A DNA stretch of 64,000 nucleotides from Streptococcus suis (GTDB lineage: Bacteria > Bacillota > Bacilli > Lactobacillales > Streptococcaceae): positions 1,674,001 to 1,738,000 of the forward strand of contig NZ_CP082205.1 in the NCBI RefSeq assembly GCF_019856455.1, in the 5' to 3' direction. The notes beneath the pieces are model-generated. The model was not told the origin of the DNA. It saw only the letters and a program-made list of their open reading frames with translations, and did no database searches. Shown here piece by piece: positions 56,841 to 64,000 of this stretch (positions within the stretch are counted from its first letter, which is position 1; each line of letters starts with the position of its first letter). The position numbers and the translations under genes were made by a program.

Positions 56841-57945
56841 TGTAAATTTTCTCCATCATACTCATAATTTTGGAAATAGAATAACTACTGACCAGATTAA
56901 GGTTGTTCTTATACATTCTTCTATAATGATTAGGTTTATCTAAAAGACTTGTAACAAATCTAGAAAAATTCTTCTGTTCAGAGCGTTCTAAAACAAATCC
57001 GTTTTGAAAATTTTGAACTAAGTCTCGATTCCCACGACAATTCGTCACTATTAAGGGCAATCCTGTTGCCATCGCCTCAATTAAGTTAACTGGAAGACCT
57101 TCTCTTTTGGAACTTGATAAAGCTATGTCTGAAGCTTTTAAAAGATCTGCAATGTCATTACGATATCCCAAAAATCGAACATATCTTTCAAGATTCAGTT
57201 GATTAACCAACTGTTGGAGTTGTCTTTCTAAATGGCCACTACCAACAAGTAAAAGCACTATATCTTCTCTTTCCTTACAAAGTATTTCCATCATTTTAAT
57301 CAAAAGAATTTGATTTTTATTGATATTTAGTTCCCCAATACAAATCAAGTACTTCTTATCTGTTTCTAGTCCTAACTGTTTCTTAATAGCCAGTTTTTCA
57401 TCAGATGAAACAGGATAGAACTTCTCTAAATCAACTCCAACACCAGGTACTAAATGTAAATGCTTCATCTTAAATTTTTTTTTGGCAATTGAGTAGTCTT
57501 CCTTATTGATGGTAATTAAAGTATCAGTATAACGTGAGAGAATCTTTTCGATTGGATAATAGATCAACCAGCTAAACAGTGGTCCCCCCTTTAGGAAATG
57601 AAAGCCGTGTGCTGTGTAGAATACTCTCGTTTTCTCAATACCCTTACATGCCAAGCGCACAACAGCTGACGCAATTGGTGTGTGCGTATGAACAATATCA
57701 TATTCTTCCTGGCACACTAATTGCCGAACCTGTTTAATTAATCTCAAAAAATTATTCTTTCTAGGACTCCTATTAAACTCTAGTTCATAGAAATTTCTAG
57801 TATTTTCTAATAACGCATCGCTTAATGGTTTTTCCACTTTACATGCAATATCAACTTTATGACCAGCATTCACCAATTCCTGAATATGAGAAACTAAAAA
57901 TGCATTCAGTGTGTTTGAAATCGTTGTAACGTATAGTATTTTCAT
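56827..57945 (-). CDS. Family 4 glycosyltransferase (capsule)
   Basis: 372 aa from ATG 57945, overlapping the acetyltransferase stop by one base (TGATG), with AAAGG upstream. Blocks: VTTISNTLNAFLVSHIQELVNAGH, the GT4 signature VFYTAHGFHFLKGGP, and LSSSKREGLPVNLIEAMATGLPLIVTNC (E-x7-E). The HGFHF segment is found in PglA/WbpT/EpsF-like enzymes that add GalNAc or similar to the first sugar, so it may add the second sugar. Confidence 0.9.
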   Translation of the reverse strand: MKILYVTTISNTLNAFLVSHIQELVNAGHKVDIACKVEKPLSDALLENTRNFYELEFNRSPRKNNFLRLIKQVRQLVCQEEYDIVHTHTPIASAVVRLACKGIEKTRVFYTAHGFHFLKGGPLFSWLIYYPIEKILSRYTDTLITINKEDYSIAKKKFKMKHLHLVPGVGVDLEKFYPVSSDEKLAIKKQLGLETDKKYLICIGELNINKNQILLIKMMEILCKEREDIVLLLVGSGHLERQLQQLVNQLNLERYVRFLGYRNDIADLLKASDIALSSSKREGLPVNLIEAMATGLPLIVTNCRGNRDLVQNFQNGFVLERSEQKNFSRFVTSLLDKPNHYRRMYKNNLNLVSSYSISKIMSMMEKIYIVDK

Positions 57946-58550
57946 CAATAAACCTTTCTACAAGGATGTCCAACATAGGTTCCTGAACTATCAATCGATT
58001 TAATGACAACTCCACCCGCTCCAATAATGACATCTTCACAAATAGATAACGATTGGATAACTGAACTTCCAATCCCTATCCAAGAATTACGACCAATGGT
58101 AACTCCACCTGCCAAATGACTCCCTGGAGAAATATGTACAAAATCTTTCAGGTGACAATCATGATCAACTGTAACACCTGTGTTAATAATGCAAAAATCA
58201 CCAATTTTAGCATCCGTGTTTATAACTACCCCTGCCATAACAGCAGTACCTTTACCAATTGACACTGTACGACTAATGGTAGCGCTTGGGTGTATTAAGG
58301 TAACAAAATTCAATTCTTCATATCTCTTAGCTATCTCATTGCGAACTTTGTTATTTCCAATAGCAATGAAAATATCATCATTTTTAAAATTAATAATATC
58401 TTCTACCTTTCCCACAATGGGGTGGCCTGTGCATTCCAATTTATCTTGAGCATCATCTAAAAAAATAATCTTATCATAACCTGTTTTTTCAGCAATATCT
58501 GCAACCACCTTACCATGACCACTAGCTCCAATAATCGCAAGTTTTTTCAT
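57945..58550 (-). CDS. PglD/NeuD-like sugar N- or O-acetyltransferase
   Basis: 201 aa. N-terminal Rossmann-like part ([31 protein letters not shown]) binds the nucleotide sugar; the C-terminal part is a left-handed beta-helix of hexapeptides ([19 protein letters not shown]) with the catalytic His in [13 protein letters not shown]. In PglD this enzyme N-acetylates UDP-4-amino-sugar to UDP-diNAc-bacillosamine. ATGA overlap with the transferase gene upstream. Confidence 0.9.
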   Translation of the reverse strand: MKKLAIIGASGHGKVVADIAEKTGYDKIIFLDDAQDKLECTGHPIVGKVEDIINFKNDDIFIAIGNNKVRNEIAKRYEELNFVTLIHPSATISRTVSIGKGTAVMAGVVINTDAKIGDFCIINTGVTVDHDCHLKDFVHISPGSHLAGGVTIGRNSWIGIGSSVIQSLSICEDVIIGAGGVVIKSIDSSGTYVGHPCRKVY

Positions 58551-59164
58551 TTATTTCCTTTAAACTCCTCCATTGTCACTGAATCAGCAGAAGAAATCCC
58601 GCTTCTCTTGAATACTGCTAAGACTGTTTGTATAAGAATTATAATATCACCTATAAAAGTAACACTGCCAACATATTTGACATCCATTTTAAACTTTTCC
58701 TCCCAAGTTAGAGAATTCCTACCATTCGCTTGAGCATAGCCCGTCAAACCCGGTCTAACCTCATGCCTTCTTGCTTGCTCTTCAGAGTATAGTGGTAAGT
58801 ATTTTACCAATAACGGTCTAGGACCTACAATACTCATATCACCTTTTAAAATATTAAAAAGTTCAGGAAGTTCATCTAGACTAGTCGAACGGAGCCACTT
58901 ACCAAATGCCGTAAGTCGAACACTGTCTGGCAAAAGTTCTCCCTTTTCATCTTTTTCATCCGTCATGGTTCGAAATTTATACATTTTAAATATCTTTTCA
59001 TCTTTACCAGGACGTTCTTGCGTAAACAAGACTGGCGAACCTAATTTAAAATACACCAAAATACTGACCATAAGAATGATTGGAGATAGTAAAATAATCG
59101 CGAACAAAGATAGTAGAATATCTAACAAACGTTTAAAATATTTTTCATATAATCCTTTTTTCAT
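58547..59164 (-). CDS. PglC-like initial sugar-phosphate transferase
   Basis: 205 aa, the short monotopic form without extra membrane domains. One re-entrant hydrophobic helix ([19 protein letters not shown]), then [47 protein letters not shown] (catalytic Asp-Glu) and [14 protein letters not shown]. It loads the first sugar phosphate onto undecaprenyl phosphate to start the repeat unit. PglC-type members prefer UDP-diNAc-bacillosamine or related diamino sugars, in keeping with the flanking genes. Confidence 0.93.
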   Translation of the reverse strand: MKKGLYEKYFKRLLDILLSLFAIILLSPIILMVSILVYFKLGSPVLFTQERPGKDEKIFKMYKFRTMTDEKDEKGELLPDSVRLTAFGKWLRSTSLDELPELFNILKGDMSIVGPRPLLVKYLPLYSEEQARRHEVRPGLTGYAQANGRNSLTWEEKFKMDVKYVGSVTFIGDIIILIQTVLAVFKRSGISSADSVTMEEFKGNK

Positions 59165-59176
59165 TTTCCCTAATTC

Positions 59177-60427
59177 CTATTCAAAGCAAGCTTTTATGGT
59201 CTCAATAATAATATTCTGCTCTTCTACAGTCATCTTATTATCACTCGGCAGACATAGTCCGCGTTCAAATAGGTCTGTTCCTACATCTGAGTAATTTCCC
59301 GCGATGTAAGCATTGGTTTGAGCTCTACCATTCCCATTCTTTGTAATAAATGGATTCATTCTAAAAATTGGTTGAGAGTGCATCGGTTTCCAGATTGGTC
59401 GACCTTCCGCATTGATTGCATTTAATGCATCTAATATTTCTGAAGGAGATGTTTTCCCTTTCTCAGAAGTATAAAGAACATCGCTATCCGAACGCACCTG
59501 TTTCGCCATGGCTTCAGGATTAATGAGCAGGCAAGATAGCCAATAATTCGGTACTGAATTACTTGGATCAAATGGATTCATTTTTATTGGCAAATCCTTC
59601 AATCCTTCTTGATAACGTTCGTAAATAGCTTTCTTCTGTGCGATATGCTCATCTAAATATGGCATTTGACCGCGAACAACCCCTGCAATAACGTTGCTCA
59701 TTCGGTAATTGTAGCCAATCTCTTCATGTTGGTACCAAGTAGCCTGTTCACGTGCTTGTGTTGACCATTTTCTAACTTTATTTGCCGCCTTCAAATCAGT
59801 GGTTAGTAAAGCTCCACCGCTTGAACCAGTAATAATTTTATTTCCATTAAAAGAAATAACAGAGTGTTGTCCAAAAGTTCCAGTCTGTTGTCCCTTATAA
59901 CTTGCTCCCAAAGACTCCGCTGCATCTTCGATAAGAATTGCACCATGTTTATCACAAATAGCTTGTATTTCATTGATTTTTGCAGGTACTCCATACAAGT
60001 GAACCAACACAACAACTTTTACATCCGGATAAATTTCAAATGCTTTCTCCAATGCATCCGGATCCATATTCCATGTCTCGTACTCAGAATCAATGAATAC
60101 TGGAATCCCACCTTCATATGTGATTGGATTTACAGTGGCTGAAAAAGTAACATCCGAACAAAAAACATAATCACCATTCTTAATCCCTGCTAGCTTCATT
60201 GCTAAATGTAGAGCAGATGTTCCTGAAGAAAGGGCAACTACGTGCTCACTTTTTGTATATTCTGTTATTAATTTCTCTAGGGTATTAATATTTGAACCTG
60301 CTGTCGTCATCCAGTTGGTATCATAGGCTTCCTTCATATATGCTAATTCATCACCGTGCATTGTAGGTGAGGCAAGCCACACCTTATTCTCAAAAGGGGT
60401 TACTTTTTTTGTAAAATCAAATGCCAT
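59177..60427 (-). CDS. PglE-like UDP-4-keto sugar aminotransferase (DegT family)
   Basis: 416 aa. PLP fold I of the DegT/DnrJ/EryC1 kind: ALSSGTSALHLAMKLAGIKNGDYV, FSATVNPITYEGG, ILIEDAAESLGASYKGQQTGTFG and the PLP lysine in VISFNGNKIITGSSGG. It would aminate the 4-keto-6-deoxy product of the dehydratase at 61264-63090. GAGGAG precedes the ATG. Confidence 0.92.
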   Translation of the reverse strand: MAFDFTKKVTPFENKVWLASPTMHGDELAYMKEAYDTNWMTTAGSNINTLEKLITEYTKSEHVVALSSGTSALHLAMKLAGIKNGDYVFCSDVTFSATVNPITYEGGIPVFIDSEYETWNMDPDALEKAFEIYPDVKVVVLVHLYGVPAKINEIQAICDKHGAILIEDAAESLGASYKGQQTGTFGQHSVISFNGNKIITGSSGGALLTTDLKAANKVRKWSTQAREQATWYQHEEIGYNYRMSNVIAGVVRGQMPYLDEHIAQKKAIYERYQEGLKDLPIKMNPFDPSNSVPNYWLSCLLINPEAMAKQVRSDSDVLYTSEKGKTSPSEILDALNAINAEGRPIWKPMHSQPIFRMNPFITKNGNGRAQTNAYIAGNYSDVGTDLFERGLCLPSDNKMTVEEQNIIIETIKACFE

Positions 60428-60461
60428 TTTTTTCTCCTCTTTATTTAACTATTGTAGTTAA

Positions 60462-61178
60462 TTAATCCTCAATCCTAAAATACTCTAAATAGTCCTTAAA
60501 TCGATCTTGTGCGGCTAGACAAGTATCTAATAAGAAACCATTCTGTTCTCCCCACTCGGCTAAGCCACGATAGTAAAAATACTTCATGTCATCTCCAATG
60601 ATAAAGGGGACATGTCCATGTTTGAGACATTCTTTGAACATAATGAGTCGACCTACTCGCCCGTTACCATCTTGGAAGGGATGGATGCGTTCAAATCGAA
60701 CATGAAAGTCAAGAATATCCTCAAAGGAAGTAGGTGATAGAGCATGATAATTTCTAAGCAATTCTTGCATGTCTGACTCCACATACTCGGGTAGAGTCGT
60801 TTCACGACCGCCGACTTCATTTGGGTATAATTTATAATCTCCGATTTGGAACCATGACTTCCGAGAATCGGAAGTACCACTCTTCAAGATAGCATGAATC
60901 TCCTTTATCCAAGTTTCATTCAAGTCATCTTGAAAGCTAACTAAGAGAAAATCAAAAGCCGTAAAATGATTGATCGTTTCAATAATATCATCCACCTTTA
61001 TGGTTGGATTGTCTTCAAAACCAATCGTATTGGTCTCATAGATATACCGTGTCTGGTCATGCGTCAGTTGACTCCCCTCTATATGGTTTGAGTTGAAAGC
61101 CAGCTCTATCTGAACCTTATGGTAAAGACCACCTTTGATTCTGTTTTCTTTTTCTCTTACTAACCTATGACCTAACAT
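60462..61178 (-). CDS. Fic-domain protein with N-terminal inhibitory motif
   Basis: 238 aa. The catalytic loop HPFQDGNGRVGR starts at His166, fitting the HxFx(D/E)GNGRxxR consensus. Near the N-terminus S30-N-H-I-E34-G35 matches the (S/T)xxxE(G/N) inhibitory helix, making this a class II, self-inhibited AMP-transferase. AGAGG lies before ATG 61178. It sits between the capsule dehydratase and aminotransferase genes, preceded by a hairpin (61205-61242). It has no obvious capsule role; the target is unknown. Confidence 0.9.
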   Translation of the reverse strand: MLGHRLVREKENRIKGGLYHKVQIELAFNSNHIEGSQLTHDQTRYIYETNTIGFEDNPTIKVDDIIETINHFTAFDFLLVSFQDDLNETWIKEIHAILKSGTSDSRKSWFQIGDYKLYPNEVGGRETTLPEYVESDMQELLRNYHALSPTSFEDILDFHVRFERIHPFQDGNGRVGRLIMFKECLKHGHVPFIIGDDMKYFYYRGLAEWGEQNGFLLDTCLAAQDRFKDYLEYFRIED

Positions 61179-61204
61179 ATCTTACCTCTGGAAAGTTTTT
61201 CAAC

Positions 61205-61242
61205 CTTCCTAGAATTTAAATCTCATTTAAACTCTAGGAAAG
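61205..61242. repeat. Hairpin between dehydratase and Fic genes
   Basis: CTTCCTAGAATTTAAA (61205-61220) and TTTAAACTCTAGGAAAG (61226-61242): about 16 bp paired with one mismatch and one bulge, no T-run. It could be an mRNA-processing point or a trace of an insertion boundary. Confidence 0.55.
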
Positions 61243-61263
61243 TAAAAATATCTTTTACTTTCT

Positions 61264-63090
61264 TTATTCTTGTTTTGCAAATTCAATCAACACACCTTTT
61301 AATTCATTTCTATCTTTTTGGAGTAATCCATTGATAAATGAATTGACAATGTCCGATTGCTTATTTGTAACGCGACCCACAAATATTTTTTCATAAATCT
61401 GTTCGCTGACACGTTCTTCTGTTGATAGTAATTCCTCGTAGAGTTTCTCGCCTGGTCTAATTCCAGATTCTACAATCCCGATTTCTTCCTCTGTATGTCC
61501 ACTTAACAAGATAACTTTTCTTGCCAATTCCAGGATTTGTACTGGCTCACCCATATCCAAGACAAAGATTTCTCCACCTTTTGCCAAATGTCCAGCTTGT
61601 ATAACCAAACGACTTGCCTCAGGTATCGTCATGAAATAACGAGTCATCCTAAAGTCGGTAACCGTAACAGGTCCACCTTTTCTAATTTGCTCTTTGAATA
61701 GCGGAACAACACTTCCACGACTACCTAGAACATTCCCAAAACGGACTGCCGCAAATTGAGTCTGACCTGGCTCGTTTAAACCTGTTACAATCATTTCTGC
61801 AACACGTTTAGTCGCTCCCATAACATTTGGTGGATTAACAGCTTTATCTGTTGAAACCATAACAAATTTGGCAACCTTTGCAGTTTTAGCCGCCTCAGCC
61901 ACATTCTTCGTTCCAAAAATATTATTCTTCACTGCTTCATGTGGATTGTATTCCATCAAAGGAACATGCTTATGTGCTGCAGCATGATAAACAACATCGG
62001 GTTGATATTCAGCCATTATGCTAAAGATCAATTCTCTATCTTGAATATCTGCAATGAGAGGGACCAACTCAATCTTACCTTGGTACTTTTCCAGTAACTC
62101 TCGATGAATGAGATAGATTGAATTTTCTCCATGTCCAAGCAACAACAAGCGTTTAGGCGTAAACTTAGCAATTTGACGACATAACTCTGAACCGATAGAG
62201 CCACCTGCTCCTGTGACAAGGATTGTTTTCCCTTTGAAAAACTGATTCAATTCATCCTGATCCAAAACAACCTCTGGTCGACCAAGAAGGTCTGCTACGT
62301 CAATTTCCTGAAAGGCACTGACAGACATGTTCCCCGCCATAATGTCTTCAATGCTCGGCATATTATTGACGGTCACTCCTGTAGTGTTACAGATTTCAAC
62401 AATCTTCTCTCGCTCCTTACCGTTTAAAGAAGGGATGGCAATCGTCACTTGGTCAACGGCTAATTCCTCTACCAATCGTGGAATATCATTACGGTTTCCT
62501 AAAACTTTAGCGGTACGGATAAATGTTCCAAGTTTATTTGGATCACGATCAACTATACCGACAATTTCAAAATTCAATTTTCTATCTTCGACGGTATTGA
62601 TAAAAGTATTCCCACCATCTCCAGCACCTACTACTAAGATTCTTAGTGGACTAACCTTCTTTCGAATGACATTTTTTCTCGTCTCATGTAAGATTCTCCA
62701 AACAATCCTCGGGGTAATGAGCATCACATACGACAAAAATAAGGATACTAAGATGAAACGATAACTAAAGGTCTGCCATAAAATCGTTGAGATAATTAAA
62801 AATAATGAATAAGCGGATATCAAACTCAGTCCTATTTTCACATAACTTTGATATCCAGTATACCTCGTAATTAGCGAAAAAACCTTTAGTCTAATTGAGA
62901 TAATCATATAGAATATTAAAACAAATAAAACTGCAAGAATAAAGCGTTCATCTGGAATGTCAATAATAACATCCAAAAACAGCCTGCTCAAAATCATGGA
63001 AACTATAATAAGACACATATCCATGCACATGAGTATCAATCGTTTACTGTTGCGATCTAACAGTTTGTCAGTAACAGTTCCCAAATCCAT
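61264..63090 (-). CDS. PglF/CapD-like membrane UDP-sugar 4,6-dehydratase
   Basis: 608 aa. Four N-terminal membrane segments (about 15-115), a first Rossmann-like part (ILVVGAGDGGNTFINTVEDR), and a second with VTGAGGSIGSELCRQI, YHAAAHKHVPLME, VSTDKAVNPPNVMGATKR (Met in place of the SDR tyrosine, usual for inverting and PglF-type members) and RPGEKLYEELLS. It converts UDP-GlcNAc to the 4-keto-6-deoxy sugar. GGAG lies 5 nt before the ATG. First assembly gene after the wze-wzh regulatory genes. Confidence 0.92.
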   Translation of the reverse strand: MDLGTVTDKLLDRNSKRLILMCMDMCLIIVSMILSRLFLDVIIDIPDERFILAVLFVLIFYMIISIRLKVFSLITRYTGYQSYVKIGLSLISAYSLFLIISTILWQTFSYRFILVSLFLSYVMLITPRIVWRILHETRKNVIRKKVSPLRILVVGAGDGGNTFINTVEDRKLNFEIVGIVDRDPNKLGTFIRTAKVLGNRNDIPRLVEELAVDQVTIAIPSLNGKEREKIVEICNTTGVTVNNMPSIEDIMAGNMSVSAFQEIDVADLLGRPEVVLDQDELNQFFKGKTILVTGAGGSIGSELCRQIAKFTPKRLLLLGHGENSIYLIHRELLEKYQGKIELVPLIADIQDRELIFSIMAEYQPDVVYHAAAHKHVPLMEYNPHEAVKNNIFGTKNVAEAAKTAKVAKFVMVSTDKAVNPPNVMGATKRVAEMIVTGLNEPGQTQFAAVRFGNVLGSRGSVVPLFKEQIRKGGPVTVTDFRMTRYFMTIPEASRLVIQAGHLAKGGEIFVLDMGEPVQILELARKVILLSGHTEEEIGIVESGIRPGEKLYEELLSTEERVSEQIYEKIFVGRVTNKQSDIVNSFINGLLQKDRNELKGVLIEFAKQE

Positions 63091-63118
63091 TTTTTCTCCA
63101 AAATCTAGATTAACCAGC

Positions 63119-63850
63119 TTAAATTGCCTGGTTTTTTAATAGCATAAGAGGATTCTTTTTCAACAACGCTTTCGCTTTATCTTTGCTAAATTCCTCTGTT
63201 ATTAACTTATAAGCCTCCCTCATAAACGGAGGTCTACTAGATAAATTATGCATATCGCTAGCAACACAATGTACTAAATCCTGCTCTAAAAAATATCGAG
63301 TACGTTTTTTAAATTCTTTTGCTTGATCGCCAATTAAAGCGGGCTTCAGCACATGGTTACTATTTACCTGAGTATAGCATCCCTTGTCAATTAGCTCTTC
63401 TACTCTCCCTGCATGAAACGCTAGGGCATCATATCGTTCTATATGGGCAAGTACGGGAGTTAGCCCAAGTAGCGTCACTTCGTTCACTGCTTCTTGAATC
63501 TCTTTCCAGGGAGTATTCATACTGAATTCCAAAAGAATATAGCGCGAGCCATTAAGCGTTGGTACTTTCTTTTTTTCAAGTTTGCTTAAGATATCTTTAC
63601 TATAATACAATTCAGCACCATAGCACAATCGTATTTCAGGATAAACTTCTGCTACTGCTGCTTTAAGTTGAAGAAAGTTAGTCATGATAACTTTTTCTGG
63701 TGTTTCAAACATCCCTTTTCGTCTATGAGATGTCGCCACGATATAGCGAACACCTTGACGATAAGCTTCGCCTATCAAACTCAGGCTCTCTTCAATTGTC
63801 TTTGGACCATCATCCACACCAAATATAATATGCGAATGAACATCAATCAT
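63119..63850 (-). CDS. wzh: Wzh tyrosine-protein phosphatase (PHP type)
   Basis: 243 aa. The metal-binding PHP start MIDVHSHIIFGVDDGPKT, then YIVATSHRRKGMFETPEKV, TPVLAHIERYDA and CVASDMHNLSSRPPFM complete the site. It dephosphorylates the Wze kinase and so controls capsule length. AGGTG precedes the ATG. S. suis names for this gene vary (cpsD; CpsB in pneumococcus), so wzh is used. Confidence 0.94.
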   Translation of the reverse strand: MIDVHSHIIFGVDDGPKTIEESLSLIGEAYRQGVRYIVATSHRRKGMFETPEKVIMTNFLQLKAAVAEVYPEIRLCYGAELYYSKDILSKLEKKKVPTLNGSRYILLEFSMNTPWKEIQEAVNEVTLLGLTPVLAHIERYDALAFHAGRVEELIDKGCYTQVNSNHVLKPALIGDQAKEFKKRTRYFLEQDLVHCVASDMHNLSSRPPFMREAYKLITEEFSKDKAKALLKKNPLMLLKNQAI

Positions 63851-63887
63851 ACTAACACCTACTTAATCAAAGCTCATATCATAAAAA

Positions 63888-64000
63888 TCAAGCTTTTTTA
63901 CCGTAATTACCATAATTTCCATAATCACCATATTTCTCAGTTGCAATATCATACTTGTTCAAGATAACGCCTAAAAACTGTGTTCCTGTTTGCTCCAACT
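63888..64000 (-). CDS. wze: Wze capsule tyrosine kinase, C-terminal end only
   Basis: The last 37 codons before TGA 63890-63888 are visible, the rest lies beyond base 64000. The end reads TGTQFLGVILNKYDIATEKYGDYGNYGNYGKKA in part, with a cluster of four YG tyrosines, the autophosphorylation tail of CpsD/Wze kinases. It acts with the Wzd membrane adaptor, expected beyond the window. Confidence 0.88.
   Translation of the reverse strand, partial: LEQTGTQFLGVILNKYDIATEKYGDYGNYGNYGKKA

Overview
The window looks like the chromosome of Streptococcus suis or a very close relative. Supporting signs are YSIRK-type signal peptides with an LPxTG wall anchor, a lysine-adding MurE, an arginine deiminase (arc) cluster led by an FNR-like FlpS gene, a Wzy-dependent capsule locus of the wze-wzh type, and low GC. 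This assignment rests on gene content and order; no database was searched.

Layout. 1-14958: two divergent, very large M26-family zinc metalloproteases with long tandem repeats. An intact IS982-family element (6565-7577) sits between their promoters, and the left protease runs off the window. 15279-18975: competence DNA-uptake genes comEC and comEA, then a PlsC-type acyltransferase (all minus). 19122-24747: murE, a hairpin-rich repeat (20574-20866), and a four-gene iron/siderophore-type ABC importer. 24766-29325: glutathione peroxidase and rRNA pseudouridine synthase, glutathionyl-hydroquinone reductase, an LtrA-like membrane protein, nagB with two NagR-type operators, and a 55-residue membrane protein. 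29340-39258: queA, argR, and the arc cluster (flpS, arcA, GNAT, arcB, arcC, arcD, M20 dipeptidase). 39542-48596: whiA-yvcK-rapZ, ridA, a MATE exporter, tseB-aspB-asnS, a MarR regulator and an FMN reductase. 48799-64000: the distal end of a capsule locus read on the minus strand, from the kinase tail (wze) and phosphatase (wzh) through a PglF/PglE/PglC/PglD-like set, glycosyltransferases, Wzy and Wzx, to UDP-galactopyranose mutase. A Fic gene and an Rpn nuclease gene are inserted in it.

How the genes work together. The arc cluster turns arginine into ornithine, CO2, ammonia and ATP. Its promoter region carries a CRP/FNR-type palindrome and a cre site, fitting control by FlpS and by CcpA. The capsule genes predict a repeat unit started with a 2,4-diamino-2,4,6-trideoxy sugar that may be N-acetylated, plus galactofuranose. 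The ABC importer has all four parts for ferric-siderophore-type uptake.

Most notable items: an Rpn nuclease gene with a strong internal ribosome-binding site ahead of its C-terminal domain, followed by a free-standing duplicate of that domain (a likely toxin with intragenic and stand-alone antitoxins); an apparently self-inhibited Fic protein inside the capsule locus; three genes whose -10 box lies exactly 6 nt before the ATG (candidate leaderless mRNAs); three short inverted-repeat elements that look related; and nearly identical long tandem repeats in both surface proteases. No rRNA, tRNA or CRISPR array was recognised.
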